Origin: Paracoxiella cheracis
GTDB lineage: Bacteria; Pseudomonadota; Gammaproteobacteria; Coxiellales; Coxiellaceae
NCBI RefSeq assembly: GCF_049348705.1
Contig: NZ_CP186485.1
Coordinates: 1,178,001-1,242,000, forward strand
Reading direction: 5' to 3'
Length of the DNA stretch: 64,000 nt
Of the stretch, positions 35,466-45,456 are shown one piece after another. Each line of letters opens with the position of its first letter. The first letter of the stretch is position 1. Both the position numbers and the translations under genes were made by a program. The notes beneath the pieces were generated by a model. That model was not told the origin of the DNA, did not search any database, and worked only from the letters and a program-made list of their open reading frames with translations.

Positions 35466-36162
35466 AGAATACTACCTTACCCGTTTGTAAATCATACATG
35501 GCGCCTACAATCTTCAATTTTCCTTCTTGGATTAATTCACGTATTACAGGGCTTTCTTTTGGAATCATTTTGACAACATTACGCACGTTATCTGCTGCAG
35601 CCGTATCGATAAATTTCTCACTATTACAATCTTTTTTTCCTAGAGTCTTCGTCGCTTGCACAATCGCTGGTTGGACCTTGGCGAGTAATGCTGTCAAATG
35701 ACCAAGTTTCACATCTTGACAAGCACCGCGTACAGCTCCACAAGCATCATGCCCCATAACAACGATTAACTTTGCCCCGGCCACTTTGGTTGAAAATTCC
35801 ATGCCACCCAGAACGTCACTATCAAAAACATTTGCTGCAATTCGCGTCACAAAAATATTACCAACGTTTTGATCAAAGACAATCTCCGGCGGAATGCGAG
35901 AATCGATACAGCTTAAAACAATGGCGCCCGGATATTGGCCCTTAGCCGATAACCCAGCTTTTTTAATCAAGTCAGTGGGTAAGCGCTGATGCTTAATAAA
36001 CCGTTTATTGCCATCAATCAGACGATTCAACATTTGATCAGGCGTTAACTCTTTTTGGATAGATGCTGTGATAAGAGGTGCTTCCGAAACTGCTAAACTT
36101 GCTGAGCTATAAACCAACGCTGCAGGAATTAAAGCCGATAATAGTAGATTGAATCCTTTCAT
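35455..36162 (-). CDS. Beta-class carbonic anhydrase, exported
   Basis: This 235-residue protein interconverts CO2 and bicarbonate. It has a Sec signal (FNLLLSALIPAALVYSSASLA), then the zinc site CIDSRIPPEIVFD (Cys and the Asp-Arg dyad) and GHDACGAVRGACQD (His and Cys). GMEFSTKVAGAKLIVVMGH is the family core. The signal places it in the periplasm, unlike most cytoplasmic beta-class enzymes; a host-environment or pH role is plausible but unproven. Confidence 0.93.
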   Translation of the reverse strand: MKGFNLLLSALIPAALVYSSASLAVSEAPLITASIQKELTPDQMLNRLIDGNKRFIKHQRLPTDLIKKAGLSAKGQYPGAIVLSCIDSRIPPEIVFDQNVGNIFVTRIAANVFDSDVLGGMEFSTKVAGAKLIVVMGHDACGAVRGACQDVKLGHLTALLAKVQPAIVQATKTLGKKDCNSEKFIDTAAADNVRNVVKMIPKESPVIRELIQEGKLKIVGAMYDLQTGKVVFFNH

Positions 36163-37234
36163 ATTAAATTACTCCCTTTAGTAAATAGAATTACGCTAGA
36201 ATAGCATCGACACATGCCTTCTCGCAACCTTTCCCACCTCTATCTGAACGCATCTCGGAATACAAAAATAATCATACTTTATTCGGTGTAACGATGTTAA
36301 ACCAAAAAGGAAAGTTATCCAGCATATTTAGTAAAGTTATCAGCTTGTCTTCACTTCCCTGAATCTTTATATTGCCACTATCAATTTCTTGCTGTAAGGT
36401 TTTTTGTTTCAATAAAATTTGATTAAGTGTCTCACGATTTAGTGTAATCGTTGCATCGGCATCTTTTGCCTGAACATTTGCAATATGATTTAAAGAGCCA
36501 TTTTCTAGCTCTAAAATGTATTTTTGATGCGTATCAGGAAACACAAGGTTCAAAATAATTTTTTGGTTATCTGCTTTATTACTATTTAAGCGAACACCCA
36601 GATAATCAAATAATAAATCGAGACTCATCGCACGTATAGTATCTGGACTTGCTGTATCTGGAGTACTTAATTTTTTTACACCTTCGCGTAATAATTCTTT
36701 TGCGCCACTTAAATAAAAGTTACGCCAAGGGCCCGATTCTGCTTGATAACCTAATTGCTCCAATGCATCCGCCTCAAGATTACGGGCCGCTTGATTATTA
36801 GGATCAGCAAAAACAACATGATTAAGCACTTGAGCGACCCAACGATAATGCCCTTTTTTATAATCTTCACGGGCTCTTTTTAAAATAGCATCTGCGCCAC
36901 CCATATACTCTACATAATATTTACTCGCCTCAACAGGAGGCAACTCATGCAACGTAGCAGGATTACCATCAAAATATCCTAAGTATTTGACATAAGTCGC
37001 CTTAACGTCGTGATTTAGAGTTCCATAATATCCATGATTAGACCAATAATTGCTAAGTGCTTTAGGTAACTTAATTATTTCAGCGATCTGCGTCATCGTA
37101 TAGCCATGATTTGCTAAACGAAGTGTTTGATCGTTTATAAATCGGTACAGATCGCGCTGCATTTTTAAGTGATGAATAATATTTTCCGTTCCCCATACAG
37201 GCCAATGATGTGGAGCAAACAATACTTTTGCATC

Positions 37235-37483
37235 CGATGCGCGCCATGGAGAGCGAAGCGAAGGCGCGTATTCCGCGGTAGGCTCGGATTTTTTGCCGAG
37301 CGTAAGCGACTGCAAAAAATCTTTACGAGCCGTCAAGTCATTTGAGAGCCCGTGCGTAGTCGAGCCGTGAGGTCGCGGAGCGCGGGCGACGAGGACGTCC
37401 GCGGCTATTTAAGTTGTCGCGTATTGCGAGTCGATTATTGACAGGGATGGCAATAATCTATCACGAGCATCGCGACACGCTTG
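37235..37483 (+). repeat. R249 repeat, copy 4 (forward), in the alkylsulfatase gene
   Basis: This exact 249-bp copy lies between GCATC and GTTGCC. Excision restores GGC AAC GAT GCA (GNDA). A TTG-initiated reading frame inside the element (34 codons) is in frame with the downstream sulfatase fragment and could produce a fused C-terminal piece, but no ribosome site was verified. Confidence 0.95.
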
Positions 37484-37699
37484 GTTGCCCCATAAATAAA
37501 TGGTCTCGTTTAAATATTTTGACCATGCCAATGCATCACGAATTTTTGCACCCCTCAAAGAATAAACATTATGCAAGGTATGTGTAGCATCCTCTGCAGT
37601 GCAAAGCGCATGATATTGTGGAATATAAAAAAACATTTTAGACGGTGCCTCATGACCTTCCCCCTAAACTAGTACCAGGACACCGATGAGATATTCATG

Positions 37700-38380
37700 T
37701 TAAGCAGCCTGTTTCGCAAATTCAATAGGCGGCATATAATTTAATGAACTGTGTGGTCTTTTAGTATTGTAGTGCTTTCTCCATTGGTTGATTTCATGTC
37801 GGGCTTCTTCAATTGAACGAAACCAGTGTTGATTTAAACATTCGTTGCGGAACTTGCCATTTAAGCTTTCAACAAACGCATTCTGAGTTGGCTTTCCAGG
37901 TTGAATGAAAGCAAGCTTGGTTTTGTTTTCCCTGGACCAAAAGAACATTGCTTTGCTTGTAAACTCTGTACCATTATCACAAACAATTTGTTTTGGCAGC
38001 CTGCGTTGCTCACTAAGCTCTGCTAGGAAGCGTGCCACCTGACGTCCTGATATAGAAAATGCTGTTAGCTGGCCAATAAGTTCACGATTAAAATCATCGA
38101 TAATGTTTAGCACACGAAAACGCCTTCCATTGGCCAGCTGATCGTAAACAAAATCCATCGACCAACGCTCATTTCTCTGAGTCGGTGATGACATCACTAA
38201 TCGTAGTCGCTGTATTTTTTTACGCTTTTTTGTACGCACCTGGAGCTTTTCTTCTTTGTAAATCCGGTAGGTTTTTTTCTTATTCATGACAAGCCCCTCT
38301 GCTTTTAAGAGGCTGTGAAGCATTAAATAACCATACCGAGAATACTGAGCTGCCAATTCTTTTAATCGAGCTCTAATCAA
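37700..38380 (-). pseudogene. IS-A OrfB, copy 2, 5' frameshifted remnant
   Basis: The open frame starts at IRARLKELAAQYSRYGYLML and keeps the complete DDE core (MDFVYDQLANG, VCDNGTEFTSK, FVESLNGKFRNEC). The first 46 residues of copy 1 are out of frame because of the single-base deletion. It is otherwise identical to copy 1. Confidence 0.9.
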
Positions 38381-38510
38381 CTCGTCTCGTCGCTTTTTGG
38401 TCCGTAACGGTAAGCCGTTCGACTTAGCCCGACTAGCTTGCAGGCCATTCGTTCACTCAGCTTAAAGGCGCTCATTAAGTGACAAACAACCTGCTTCTTG
38501 CTAGCAGGCG

Positions 38511-38774
38511 TTACCACTTTTTTGAAACAACATCCTTGAGCGCTTCATTTTCTAACATCTTTTCAGCCAGCAGCTTTTTTAACTTATTGTTCTCGGACTC
38601 CAGCTCTCGCAGGCGCTTAGCTTCGTTAACCTCTAGGCCAGCATACTTGCTACGCCAATTGTAAAAAGTACCGCCAGATATGCCTAAGCGACGGCACAGG
38701 TCTTCCACCTTAGCGCCACTTTCATGCTCTTTGATCGCTTTAATGATTTGTTCTTCTGTATAACGTTTTTTCAT
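38511..38774 (-). CDS. IS-A OrfA, copy 2
   Basis: The 87 residues are identical to copy 1 (MKKRYTEEQIIKAIKEHESG, HTH and leucine coiled coil). The A6G slippery run is preserved, but the fusion product would hit the frameshift in orfB shortly after. Confidence 0.92.
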   Translation of the reverse strand: MKKRYTEEQIIKAIKEHESGAKVEDLCRRLGISGGTFYNWRSKYAGLEVNEAKRLRELESENNKLKKLLAEKMLENEALKDVVSKKW

Positions 38775-39803
38775 GTTGAGATCTCCTCGGTCGTAGAATA
38801 ATTGGAAATCTCATCCATGTCATGGTGTTAAGTTTGGGGGAAAGGTCACTCAGAATCGGGGGCTAAATAAAAAATAAATTTCAAGCCCGCCAATGTTAAG
38901 GTTTGTTGGTTCTTATTAATAATTTTCGTGGGTGGAATCAACGAAACTGTACCAGTAGAAGTCGTCACACCAAGTCCAGCCCCTACCTGCCCCTTTACGG
39001 AAGGAGGTAACAAATTACCATACATATAACTTGCTCGCCGACTCATCGCATTTCCTGCCAGGACATTTTCTGCAACGGCATTCTTCATAAATCCCTCTGG
39101 AGCAACTATTTCTACTTTGCCATCTTTCACATCTTTCTCATTAATAACTCCTCGCACGCCACCATAGTGATCAACATGACTGTGCGTATATATCACTGCA
39201 ACGATCGGTTTTTTGGGTCGGTGTTGATAATATAGATTTAAGGCCGCTTGAGCTGTCTCAGTAGAAATGAGAGGATCAACAATAACAATTCCATTGTTCC
39301 CTTCAATAAAGGTAATATTGGATAAATCAGCCGAACGTACCTGATCAATATTGTCTGTCACCTTGTATAACCCCGCCATTACTACGAGTTGCGATTGTCG
39401 CCACAAACTCGGATTGACAGTATCAGGTGATTTAGCACCTTTTTGAATGAAAGAAAACTTGCTTAAATCCCAGATCGTTTGTCCTTTTGCATTTTTTATC
39501 ACACCATTATTGGGCAAAGGTGCAATGAACCCACGTTCCGCATTTTTAAAAGATTGCGTATCGTTAAAAGGCAATGTAGTGAGAAGGGCTTGGTTTTTTG
39601 AGATTGTCGTTGCCGTTGCATCTTTTGGTGAGTCTACAGCATAGGCTGGTATCATAAAAAAGCTTATTAAGGACATTGTTAACGTGCATAGCGAGATAGT
39701 GATCTTCCTTGTCATGGTGGCGCTCCTAAAGTTACTCTGAATAACTACTTTTTTTCTAACTATACTAGAATATAGCTCTATAATAAAGGGTATAATCGAA
39801 TGC

Positions 39804-40697
39804 TTATATTCTTTTAGAACTCTCCTCCGTCTCTAAAAAGTAATCAATAAAGGCTCTTACTTTGGGTTGCACAAAGCGACGTTTAGGGTAATGGTAATAA
39901 ACACTTGCATGACTAGCCTGATAATCGGGTAACACTTCCAGCAATGCTCCCTGCTTGAAACTATCTTCTAACACATATAAAGGTAACTGCACTAGCCCTA
40001 GACCTTCTTTTGCACAATCGATCATGGCAGATACACTATTAATTACTAGATAAGGCTCCAAGTGAATCTGATAACCTGGCTTCAATTTAATGACCTGATC
40101 TATGCTTCTGCTAGTATGGACAATGTAACGATGCTGTTGCAAATCATCTAATTTTTTAGGTTTTCCCATTTCTTTAAAATAATGAGGTGATGCACATAAA
40201 ATATAGCGCGTCGTTGCCATTCTTTTCTGGATAACTTCGCCAGGATTTGGTACGGGTAGTGAAAAACCTACCGCTATGTCTATTTGCTCTTCGTAAAAAT
40301 CAGGAACTCGCTCGGTCAAATCGATAGTCATATTTATTTTAGGATATCGTTTTAAAAAATCCTTTAGTCGAGGAAAAATAAGCTTACGTGCGAAATAATT
40401 AAAACAAACCACATGCAAGCGCCCTTGAGGCTCTTGGTTAAATTGCTGGCATATCGATCTCGTGTCATCCAATTCTCGCTTTAGACGTAAACACTGTTCT
40501 AATAGTGCTTCCCCTTGAGGCGTTAATTGTAACGCTCGTTTATGCCGGTCAAATAACTGTGTCTGTAACTGTACCTCGAGTCGTTTAATCTGCTTACTCA
40601 AAGACGCCTTGGTCAACCGCAGTTTTTTAGCCGCCTGAGTAATACCTCCCAATTGGGCGACATAAGTAAATAATTCGAATCGATCTAAATCTGACAT
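39804..40697 (-). CDS. LysR-family transcription regulator
   Basis: This 297-residue protein starts MSDLDRFELFTYVAQLGGIT; the longer frame to 40739 adds an untypical leader. The winged helix (AAKKLRLTKASLSKQIKRLE) is followed by VQLQTQLFDRHKRALQLTPQ, the LysR linker and a periplasmic-binding-type effector domain with HVVCFNYFARKLIFPRLKDF and VSAMIDCAKEGLGLVQLPLY. It is divergent from a truncated DHA2-type MFS pump 111 bases away, so it probably regulated that pump. It lies next to the broken sulfatase. Confidence 0.92.
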   Translation of the reverse strand: MSDLDRFELFTYVAQLGGITQAAKKLRLTKASLSKQIKRLEVQLQTQLFDRHKRALQLTPQGEALLEQCLRLKRELDDTRSICQQFNQEPQGRLHVVCFNYFARKLIFPRLKDFLKRYPKINMTIDLTERVPDFYEEQIDIAVGFSLPVPNPGEVIQKRMATTRYILCASPHYFKEMGKPKKLDDLQQHRYIVHTSRSIDQVIKLKPGYQIHLEPYLVINSVSAMIDCAKEGLGLVQLPLYVLEDSFKQGALLEVLPDYQASHASVYYHYPKRRFVQPKVRAFIDYFLETEESSKRI

Positions 40698-40808
40698 TTC
40701 TGTTAACCAAAATGAAACAATTGTTACCCATTCTAGCAATATTCGTCAAAAAAAGAAACAGATATAATTGTGAACCATCAGTTAAAAGCAACGCGGGAAA
40801 AATCATAA

Positions 40809-41008
40809 GTGATTAATAAATATAAAAAATTGTCTTTATTGGGGCTATGTTTAAGCTTCTTCATGGTGATTCTTGATGCCACCATTGTCAATGTCGCTCT
40901 ACCCAGCATCCAACACGCCTTTGACAGCACCCTATCAAATCTACAATGGATAGTCGCGGGCTATACACTGGTATTTGCATGCTTGCTAATATTTGTAGGC
41001 AACTTAGC
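40809..41008 (+). pseudogene. DHA2/EmrB-type MFS transporter, N-terminal remnant
   Basis: Only about 66 residues remain: LSLLGLCLSFFMVILDATIV is helix 1 with the LDxTIVNVALP motif, and FDSTLSNLQWIVAGYTLVFA begins helix 2. The gene is cut at ...GNLA by the IS481 left end at 41009. The start codon is GTG. On the other side of the IS lies an unrelated gene (the PS decarboxylase), so the rest of the pump has been lost. Confidence 0.88.
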
Positions 41009-41081
41009 TGTAGAACTCTCGACTTGATCTGACAGTTGAGATTTATCGGACATATTTTCTGTCCGATAGATCGGATTCTAA

Positions 41082-42449
41082 TTACTCCTCTACCAGTTGC
41101 GTGTCGTGATTACTGTGCGCCTTATTCAATTCATCTGCCGACACGCTTGGAATAGTTTTACCAAGCGTGTCGCGATGCTCGTGATAGATTATTGCCATCC
41201 CTGTCAATAATCGACTCGCAATACGCGACAACTTAAATAGCCGCGGACGTCCTCGTCGCCCGCGCTCCGCGACCTCACGGCTCGACTACGCACGGGCTCT
41301 CAAATGACTTGACGGCTCGTAAAGATTTTTTGCAGTCGCTTACGCTCGGCAAAAAATCCGAGCCTACCGCGGAATACGCGCCTTCGCTTCGCTCTCCATG
41401 GCGCGCATCGATAGTTTATCTAATTCTTTTTCTTGTGCCAAATGCTTTGCATCAAGAAAAGTTTGCATGGGTGTTTTTCCATAACAACGCTCGCCGGAAT
41501 GGGGCCTGACCTCATTATATGTTTTGATCCACGCATCAACGTCTTGTTGTAATTCTTCTAGGGAACGATATATTTTTTTTCGAAAAGCAACATCATAAAA
41601 TTCTTGTTTAATCGTTTTATGAAAACGTTCACAAATACCATTGGTCTGCGGAGAACGTGCGCGTGTTTTCGAATGGTCAATGTCTTCAACTGCTAAATAA
41701 AGTTGATAGGCGTGGTTCTCAATTTTTCCACAATATTCCGTCCCGCGATCCGTGAGCATACGCAGCAATCGGATACCTTGCTCATTAAACCATGGCAATA
41801 CACGTTCATTTAATAAATGAGCTGCCGTCATCGCTGTTTTCTCCGTGTATAACTTCGCAAAAGCGATTCTGCTATAGGTATCGACAAAAGTCTGCTCATA
41901 AATACGGCCAACGCCCTTCATCGTGCCAACATAATACGTATCCTGAGAACCTAAATAACCTGGGTGTTCTGTTTCAATCTCGCCGTGCGCTTCTTTTTCT
42001 CGTTTTGATTTTTCTAATGCTTGTCATTGTTCTTCCGTTAATAACATACCGTCTTGCGCCGATTTCGCTTCAAGCGCTTTTAGTCGCTTCTTAAAAGTCT
42101 CTAGATCATTACGTAGCCACACCGAACGAACTCCGCTGCTCGATACGATAATGCCTCGCGCCAGTAATTCATTGGCCGCACGTGCCTGACCTAACGCTGG
42201 GTTTTCAATAGCCAAAGCAATTACCGCTTCTTCTACATGTAACGGCACTCTATTTTTTTCATTCGGTTTCTTCTTACTCATATCATGGAGTGCTTCTTCG
42301 CCACCATTTTCATAAAGTGTTTTGAAACGGTAAAAACTGTCGCGTGAATAACCCATAACCTTGCAGGCTTGTGAAACATTTCCCAATTGTTTAGACAGCT
42401 CTAGTAAACCTAATTTGGGTTTGATAATCTTTTCGGATACACTGGTCAT
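41082..42449 (-). pseudogene. IS481-family transposase, with a nonsense codon and R249 insertion
   Basis: The frame from 42449 runs through an N-terminal HTH (LLELSKQLGNVSQACKVMGY SRDSFYRF in two parts), then a TGA at 42026-42024 after LLTEEQ, and resumes as QALEKSKREKEAHG. The DDE core follows: TFVDTYSRIAFAKLY, MLTDRGTEYCG and SPQTNGICERFHKTIKQEFY. After R249 is removed the frame continues KELDKLCKTIPSVSADELNK and ends TQLVEE, 373 codons in all. Both defects make it inactive. Confidence 0.92.
41162..41410 (-). repeat. R249 repeat, copy 5 (reverse), in the IS481 transposase
   Basis: This exact 249-bp copy excises to rejoin KELDKL to CKTIPSV. Its left end forms a 12-bp perfect inverted repeat with host sequence: CGACACGCTTGG at 41139-41150 and CCAAGCGTGTCG at 41161-41172. 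With copy 6 at 42645 it bounds a 1.2-kb segment in inverted orientation. Confidence 0.95.
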
Positions 42450-42540
42450 AATGACACTCCTCGTGTTGGTTGTTTAAGGTTGGTCAATTAAATTTTACTC
42501 TAACTGACCAGGAGTGTCAGATCAAGTCTGAAGGTTTACA

Positions 42541-43734
42541 GATAACAGCTCGACGATGTTGATAAGCGTTTTGTACAAGTTTCGAGTTCTTAGTCACGGC
42601 TGCTACATTTTCAGGTGCATCATAATCCCCATAATATTTTCTAACGATGCGCGCCATGGAGAGCGAAGCGAAGGCGCGTATTCCGCGGTAGGCTCGGATT
42701 TTTTGCCGAGCGTAAGCGACTGCAAAAAATCTTTACGAGCCGTCAAGTCATTTGAGAGCCCGTGCGTAGTCGAGCCGTGAGGTCGCGGAGCGCGGGCGAC
42801 GAGGACGTCCGCGGCTATTTAAGTTGTCGCGTATTGCGAGTCGATTATTGACAGGGATGGCAATAATCTATCACGAGCATCGCGACACGCTTGCAAACAA
42901 AACCTTTCCTCCGACAGGGGCATGAAAATGATGGTAATCCAAAGGGCCTAACTGCGTGTATAAAAGAGGCCCTCCATTAAACTTGTCTGCTAAATTGATA
43001 GTTACTCCAGAAAAAATAGCATTAAACTTTAAGTCGTCTCCTTTTGCAATAATATCTTTGCTCAACTTTAAGTGTTTTTCTAACAGCTTAATAGAGCCAT
43101 CGTTAGGCGAGACGACTATTTGGTTATCGTCATACCCGTCTATAGGACGGGCACCGGGTTTTAATGATCTAACAAAAAACTCATTGTAACTTTTAAAACC
43201 GGAGTCGGGAATTATAAAATCAGCCATATTAATTTTTTTACTTTTGAAGAACAGTGGGATGTTTTTTGTAGAAGAAGGGCTATTTAAATAATCTCCTTTA
43301 GCATTTAAAAATTGTGACATCCAATATTGTATCATGTCGTTATTCAAAAAAGGTTTAGCCTGCTCTATTTTTGTAAGATCTTGAAATTTTAAAGCCATAC
43401 TCAATGCATTATCTGGTCTTGGGAGAAAATACATCCATTTCACTAAGAAATTATAAAAATCTTTTTCAGTTTTTTGATACCAGAAATTACCATTGGGGGC
43501 AGCTTTTAAAGCAGTATTCAAAAGCTCTTTTATTTTGATGTTGCAAGTCATAATGTTCTGAAAACCACTCAATGCTAACTCTTGCTGGTTCTTTACACCT
43601 TGCAGTTTCACCGTATGACTGACAATCCATCTCGACCTAACATTAGAATTATTCGCAGTTGCCACACTTGCCCCGACGCAACTCAAGCTCACGGAAATGA
43701 AAAAAAAGCCTTTAATTATCTTATTTACCTTCAT
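42541..43734 (-). pseudogene. Secreted phosphatidylserine decarboxylase-like protein, truncated
   Basis: The N-terminal part (43734-42894) has a signal (GFFFISVSLSCVGASVATA), then helices and the PSD-type core: YNEFFVRSLKPGARPIDGYD, VSPNDGSIKLLEK, FNGGPLLYTQLGPLDYHHFH and APVGGKVLF. After exactly 249 bp of R249 the frame resumes VRKYYGDYDAPENVAAVTKN and runs to QHRRAVI, 315 codons, then ends at the IS481 edge. The C-terminal pyruvoyl cleavage segment is lost. Homologues make phosphatidylethanolamine; an exported form is unusual and occurs in some intracellular bacteria. Confidence 0.88.
42645..42893 (+). repeat. R249 repeat, copy 6 (forward), in the PS decarboxylase gene
   Basis: This exact 249-bp copy excises to join TTT G to TT AGA, giving GKVLFVRKYYG in frame. 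The orientation is opposite to copy 5. No target duplication is seen (CTAA on the left, CAAA on the right). Confidence 0.95.
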
Positions 43735-43735
43735 A

Positions 43736-45456
43736 TTGGACTTTGGATAAATAAAATCCCTTGCCAGTTAGGACAATAATCAAAAAATGTGAGTTTCTAA
43801 ATCTTAAGCTGTTTTTTGCAGCAATTCGTAGAATTGCTCAGGTGTAAAATTTATTTTATCCAACCATGATTTTACTATCCCAATCAAATCCTCTATTTTT
43901 TCAGGGTCTGAGTTTTGCGTCTTTTCTTCAGTCCTCTGAATCGTTTTAATTTTTGAGTTGCTATTTTTGAAAATAGCAGGATGTCGCGTGCGTTTCCCCT
44001 GCGTATCACCTTTGGTTCTGCCTTGCGGATTACCGCGTGGTTTGCAGAGATTAGCAGGCGTGCCAACGGTATCAAGCACCGTAGAAAAACCCCGTTGCGT
44101 TTGTGAAGGGGTCGCAGTTATTGATGGTTTTTCGTTATCCACTTGGAAGCTCGGCAAATACCGCTCCCATTTTTTCGGTAAAATCGGGGCAAGATTCCTC
44201 GCTAGATAAAGTTGCGTATACGCTAATGCTGTCATCCGCCACCAATCTTCTTCGTGCTTAACATCCGGTGTTTGGTATCGGTCAAATAACAGTTTGTCTT
44301 TACCAAAACGAAAGTAGTGTTCAATGTCATAGCGTCTATCGTAATAGTGATACGCTTCTAATGCTGTGATTTCATTACGTCGTTCACCAGCGAGTCCTAA
44401 CCAGAGTGGATTTTTATATAAAGATTTACCGTTAGCATCAACCGCAACCAATTGCACAACAGTAACAGGATGCTCATATCCTTTAAATTGCTTTGAACCA
44501 CGCAGTAATTGGTCACGCCATATTTTAATCTCCAATTGGTAAGTTTTGCCACTGCGGGTTGTAATGGGTTGCTGCACAATCTCATCGGATTCACGGTGAG
44601 TCGTGCTGTCGTTTAGTTTCATCGCATCACCATAGCGTTTTATACTTCCTGAGGTATTATCTTCTATTGATGCGGGCGCGAAAACATTACGGGTACTGTT
44701 AAAACGGAAAAGATGTACCCAATTGGGATTTTCGCTAACCAGTTTACGGCAAGCTTCTGTACCATATTTTGAATCAGCCACGCTAACCACCAATTTATGA
44801 GTAAGCGCTAAGTCTGCAATACAACGGTTAATTTGCTGCATCCCAACTACATTGCCTTTTTCATCGCTTTTAACGCGCCTCGTATCCAGTGGAACTAACC
44901 AATGCTTTTCTTGAGCTGCACCATCATTGGGCAATAGTGATACCGTTGAATATTCATGTCCAATGGTAATCGGTTTGTTACCCGGTGCTGGATTAGGGCT
45001 GTAAACCACATGGCGATCTTCAACACAGTGTGCACTTTGACGCGACTGTGGTGTCGTATCCGCAATAATGATCACACGGTCATCGCTATGACTCACATGT
45101 TCATATTGTATTTTCATCATGCTATCCCAACAATTTGCTACCGACAAACCATCGCTAATCGCATCGGTAATACTACTGTATTCACGTTCAAAGTATGGCG
45201 ATTCACATAATTCTATGGGTGTTTTGCAGCGATGGCCATGGCTTGAAAGGGCATCGAGTAAATTCATATTGGCATCGCGTCGCGCGGGGAAGATGTTGTA
45301 GAGGAATGTACGGAATTGTTTTAGTTTTTCTGTCGCTAACATCGTTTGTTCCTTATTTTATTTTTTCGAACAAACGTTGTTTACAACGTAAAATTTTTTT
45401 TCGGTTTCTATGTCAAGCAATTTTTAATTATTTTTATAAATTTATCCAAAGTCCAA
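43736..45456 (-). mobile_element. IS-C copy 2, 1721 bp
   Basis: It has the same length and ends as copy 1 at 8982-10702. It lies one base beyond the ATG of the PS decarboxylase gene and directly beside the IS-B copy 2. No direct duplication is found; the flanks are instead inverted to each other (CTTCATA left, TATGAAG right). It probably removes the decarboxylase promoter. Confidence 0.93.
43804..45342 (-). CDS. IS-C transposase, copy 2
   Basis: This 512-residue protein matches the copy at 9050-10588 apart from Q for K in FTPEQFYELL. It has the same IADTTPQSRQSAH, VADSKYGTEACRK and YDRRYDIEHYFRFGKDK motifs. No frameshift is seen, so it may be an active source of transposase. Confidence 0.9.
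   Translation of the reverse strand: MLATEKLKQFRTFLYNIFPARRDANMNLLDALSSHGHRCKTPIELCESPYFEREYSSITDAISDGLSVANCWDSMMKIQYEHVSHSDDRVIIIADTTPQSRQSAHCVEDRHVVYSPNPAPGNKPITIGHEYSTVSLLPNDGAAQEKHWLVPLDTRRVKSDEKGNVVGMQQINRCIADLALTHKLVVSVADSKYGTEACRKLVSENPNWVHLFRFNSTRNVFAPASIEDNTSGSIKRYGDAMKLNDSTTHRESDEIVQQPITTRSGKTYQLEIKIWRDQLLRGSKQFKGYEHPVTVVQLVAVDANGKSLYKNPLWLGLAGERRNEITALEAYHYYDRRYDIEHYFRFGKDKLLFDRYQTPDVKHEEDWWRMTALAYTQLYLARNLAPILPKKWERYLPSFQVDNEKPSITATPSQTQRGFSTVLDTVGTPANLCKPRGNPQGRTKGDTQGKRTRHPAIFKNSNSKIKTIQRTEEKTQNSDPEKIEDLIGIVKSWLDKINFTPEQFYELLQKTA

Larger units (their letters stand above)
37653..38848 (-). mobile_element. IS-A copy 2, IS3 family (IS407-like group), with frameshifted orfB
   Basis: This copy is 1196 bp, flanked by a perfect 4-bp duplication CTCA (37649-37652, 38849-38852). 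It matches copy 1 except for a few bases. One G is missing in the run after CGCTTTTT (about 38400), where copy 1 has GGG. This breaks orfB, so only 226 residues are open from 38380 down to 37700. The orfA at 38511-38774 is intact. It probably cannot make its own transposase. Confidence 0.94.
36272..39715 (-). pseudogene. Alkyl/aryl-sulfatase (SdsA/BDS1 type), broken by IS-A and R249
   Basis: Three pieces (39715-38849, 37648-37484, 37234-36272) join without any extra base into 665 codons once the IS with one duplication and exactly 249 bp of R249 are removed. The N-terminus has a signal (LCTLTMSLISFFMIPAYA) and the metallo-beta-lactamase motif YTHSHVDHYGG. The middle has HTLHNVYSLRGAKIRDALAW, and the junction restores LWGNDAKVLFAPHHW. 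The last 130 residues are the SCP2-like domain. The normal enzyme hydrolyses alkyl sulfates in the periplasm; it cannot be made here. Confidence 0.95.
41009..42540 (-). mobile_element. IS-E, IS481-family element carrying an R249 insertion
   Basis: The ends TGTAGAACTCTCGACTTGAT and the complement of ATCAAGTCTGAAGGTTTACA are inverted repeats beginning TGT, typical of IS481. The element is 1532 bp including R249 (1283 without). There is no target duplication, and the two flanks belong to different genes (MFS pump left, PS decarboxylase right), so a deletion or recombination removed the original neighbours. Confidence 0.9.

Noticed and set aside
37409..37636. Separate 75-residue gene
   Set aside because: It is the middle part of the alkylsulfatase between IS-A and R249, ending in codons supplied by R249.
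41043..41072. Hairpin ATCGGACA/TGTCCGAT as a regulatory site of the MFS gene
   Set aside because: It lies inside the IS481 element near the transposase stop and is more likely part of the element.
42024..42026. TGA in the IS481 transposase as recoding to Trp or Sec
   Set aside because: TGA ends other genes normally here and no SECIS-like structure is evident; the gene is also broken by R249, so decay is simpler.
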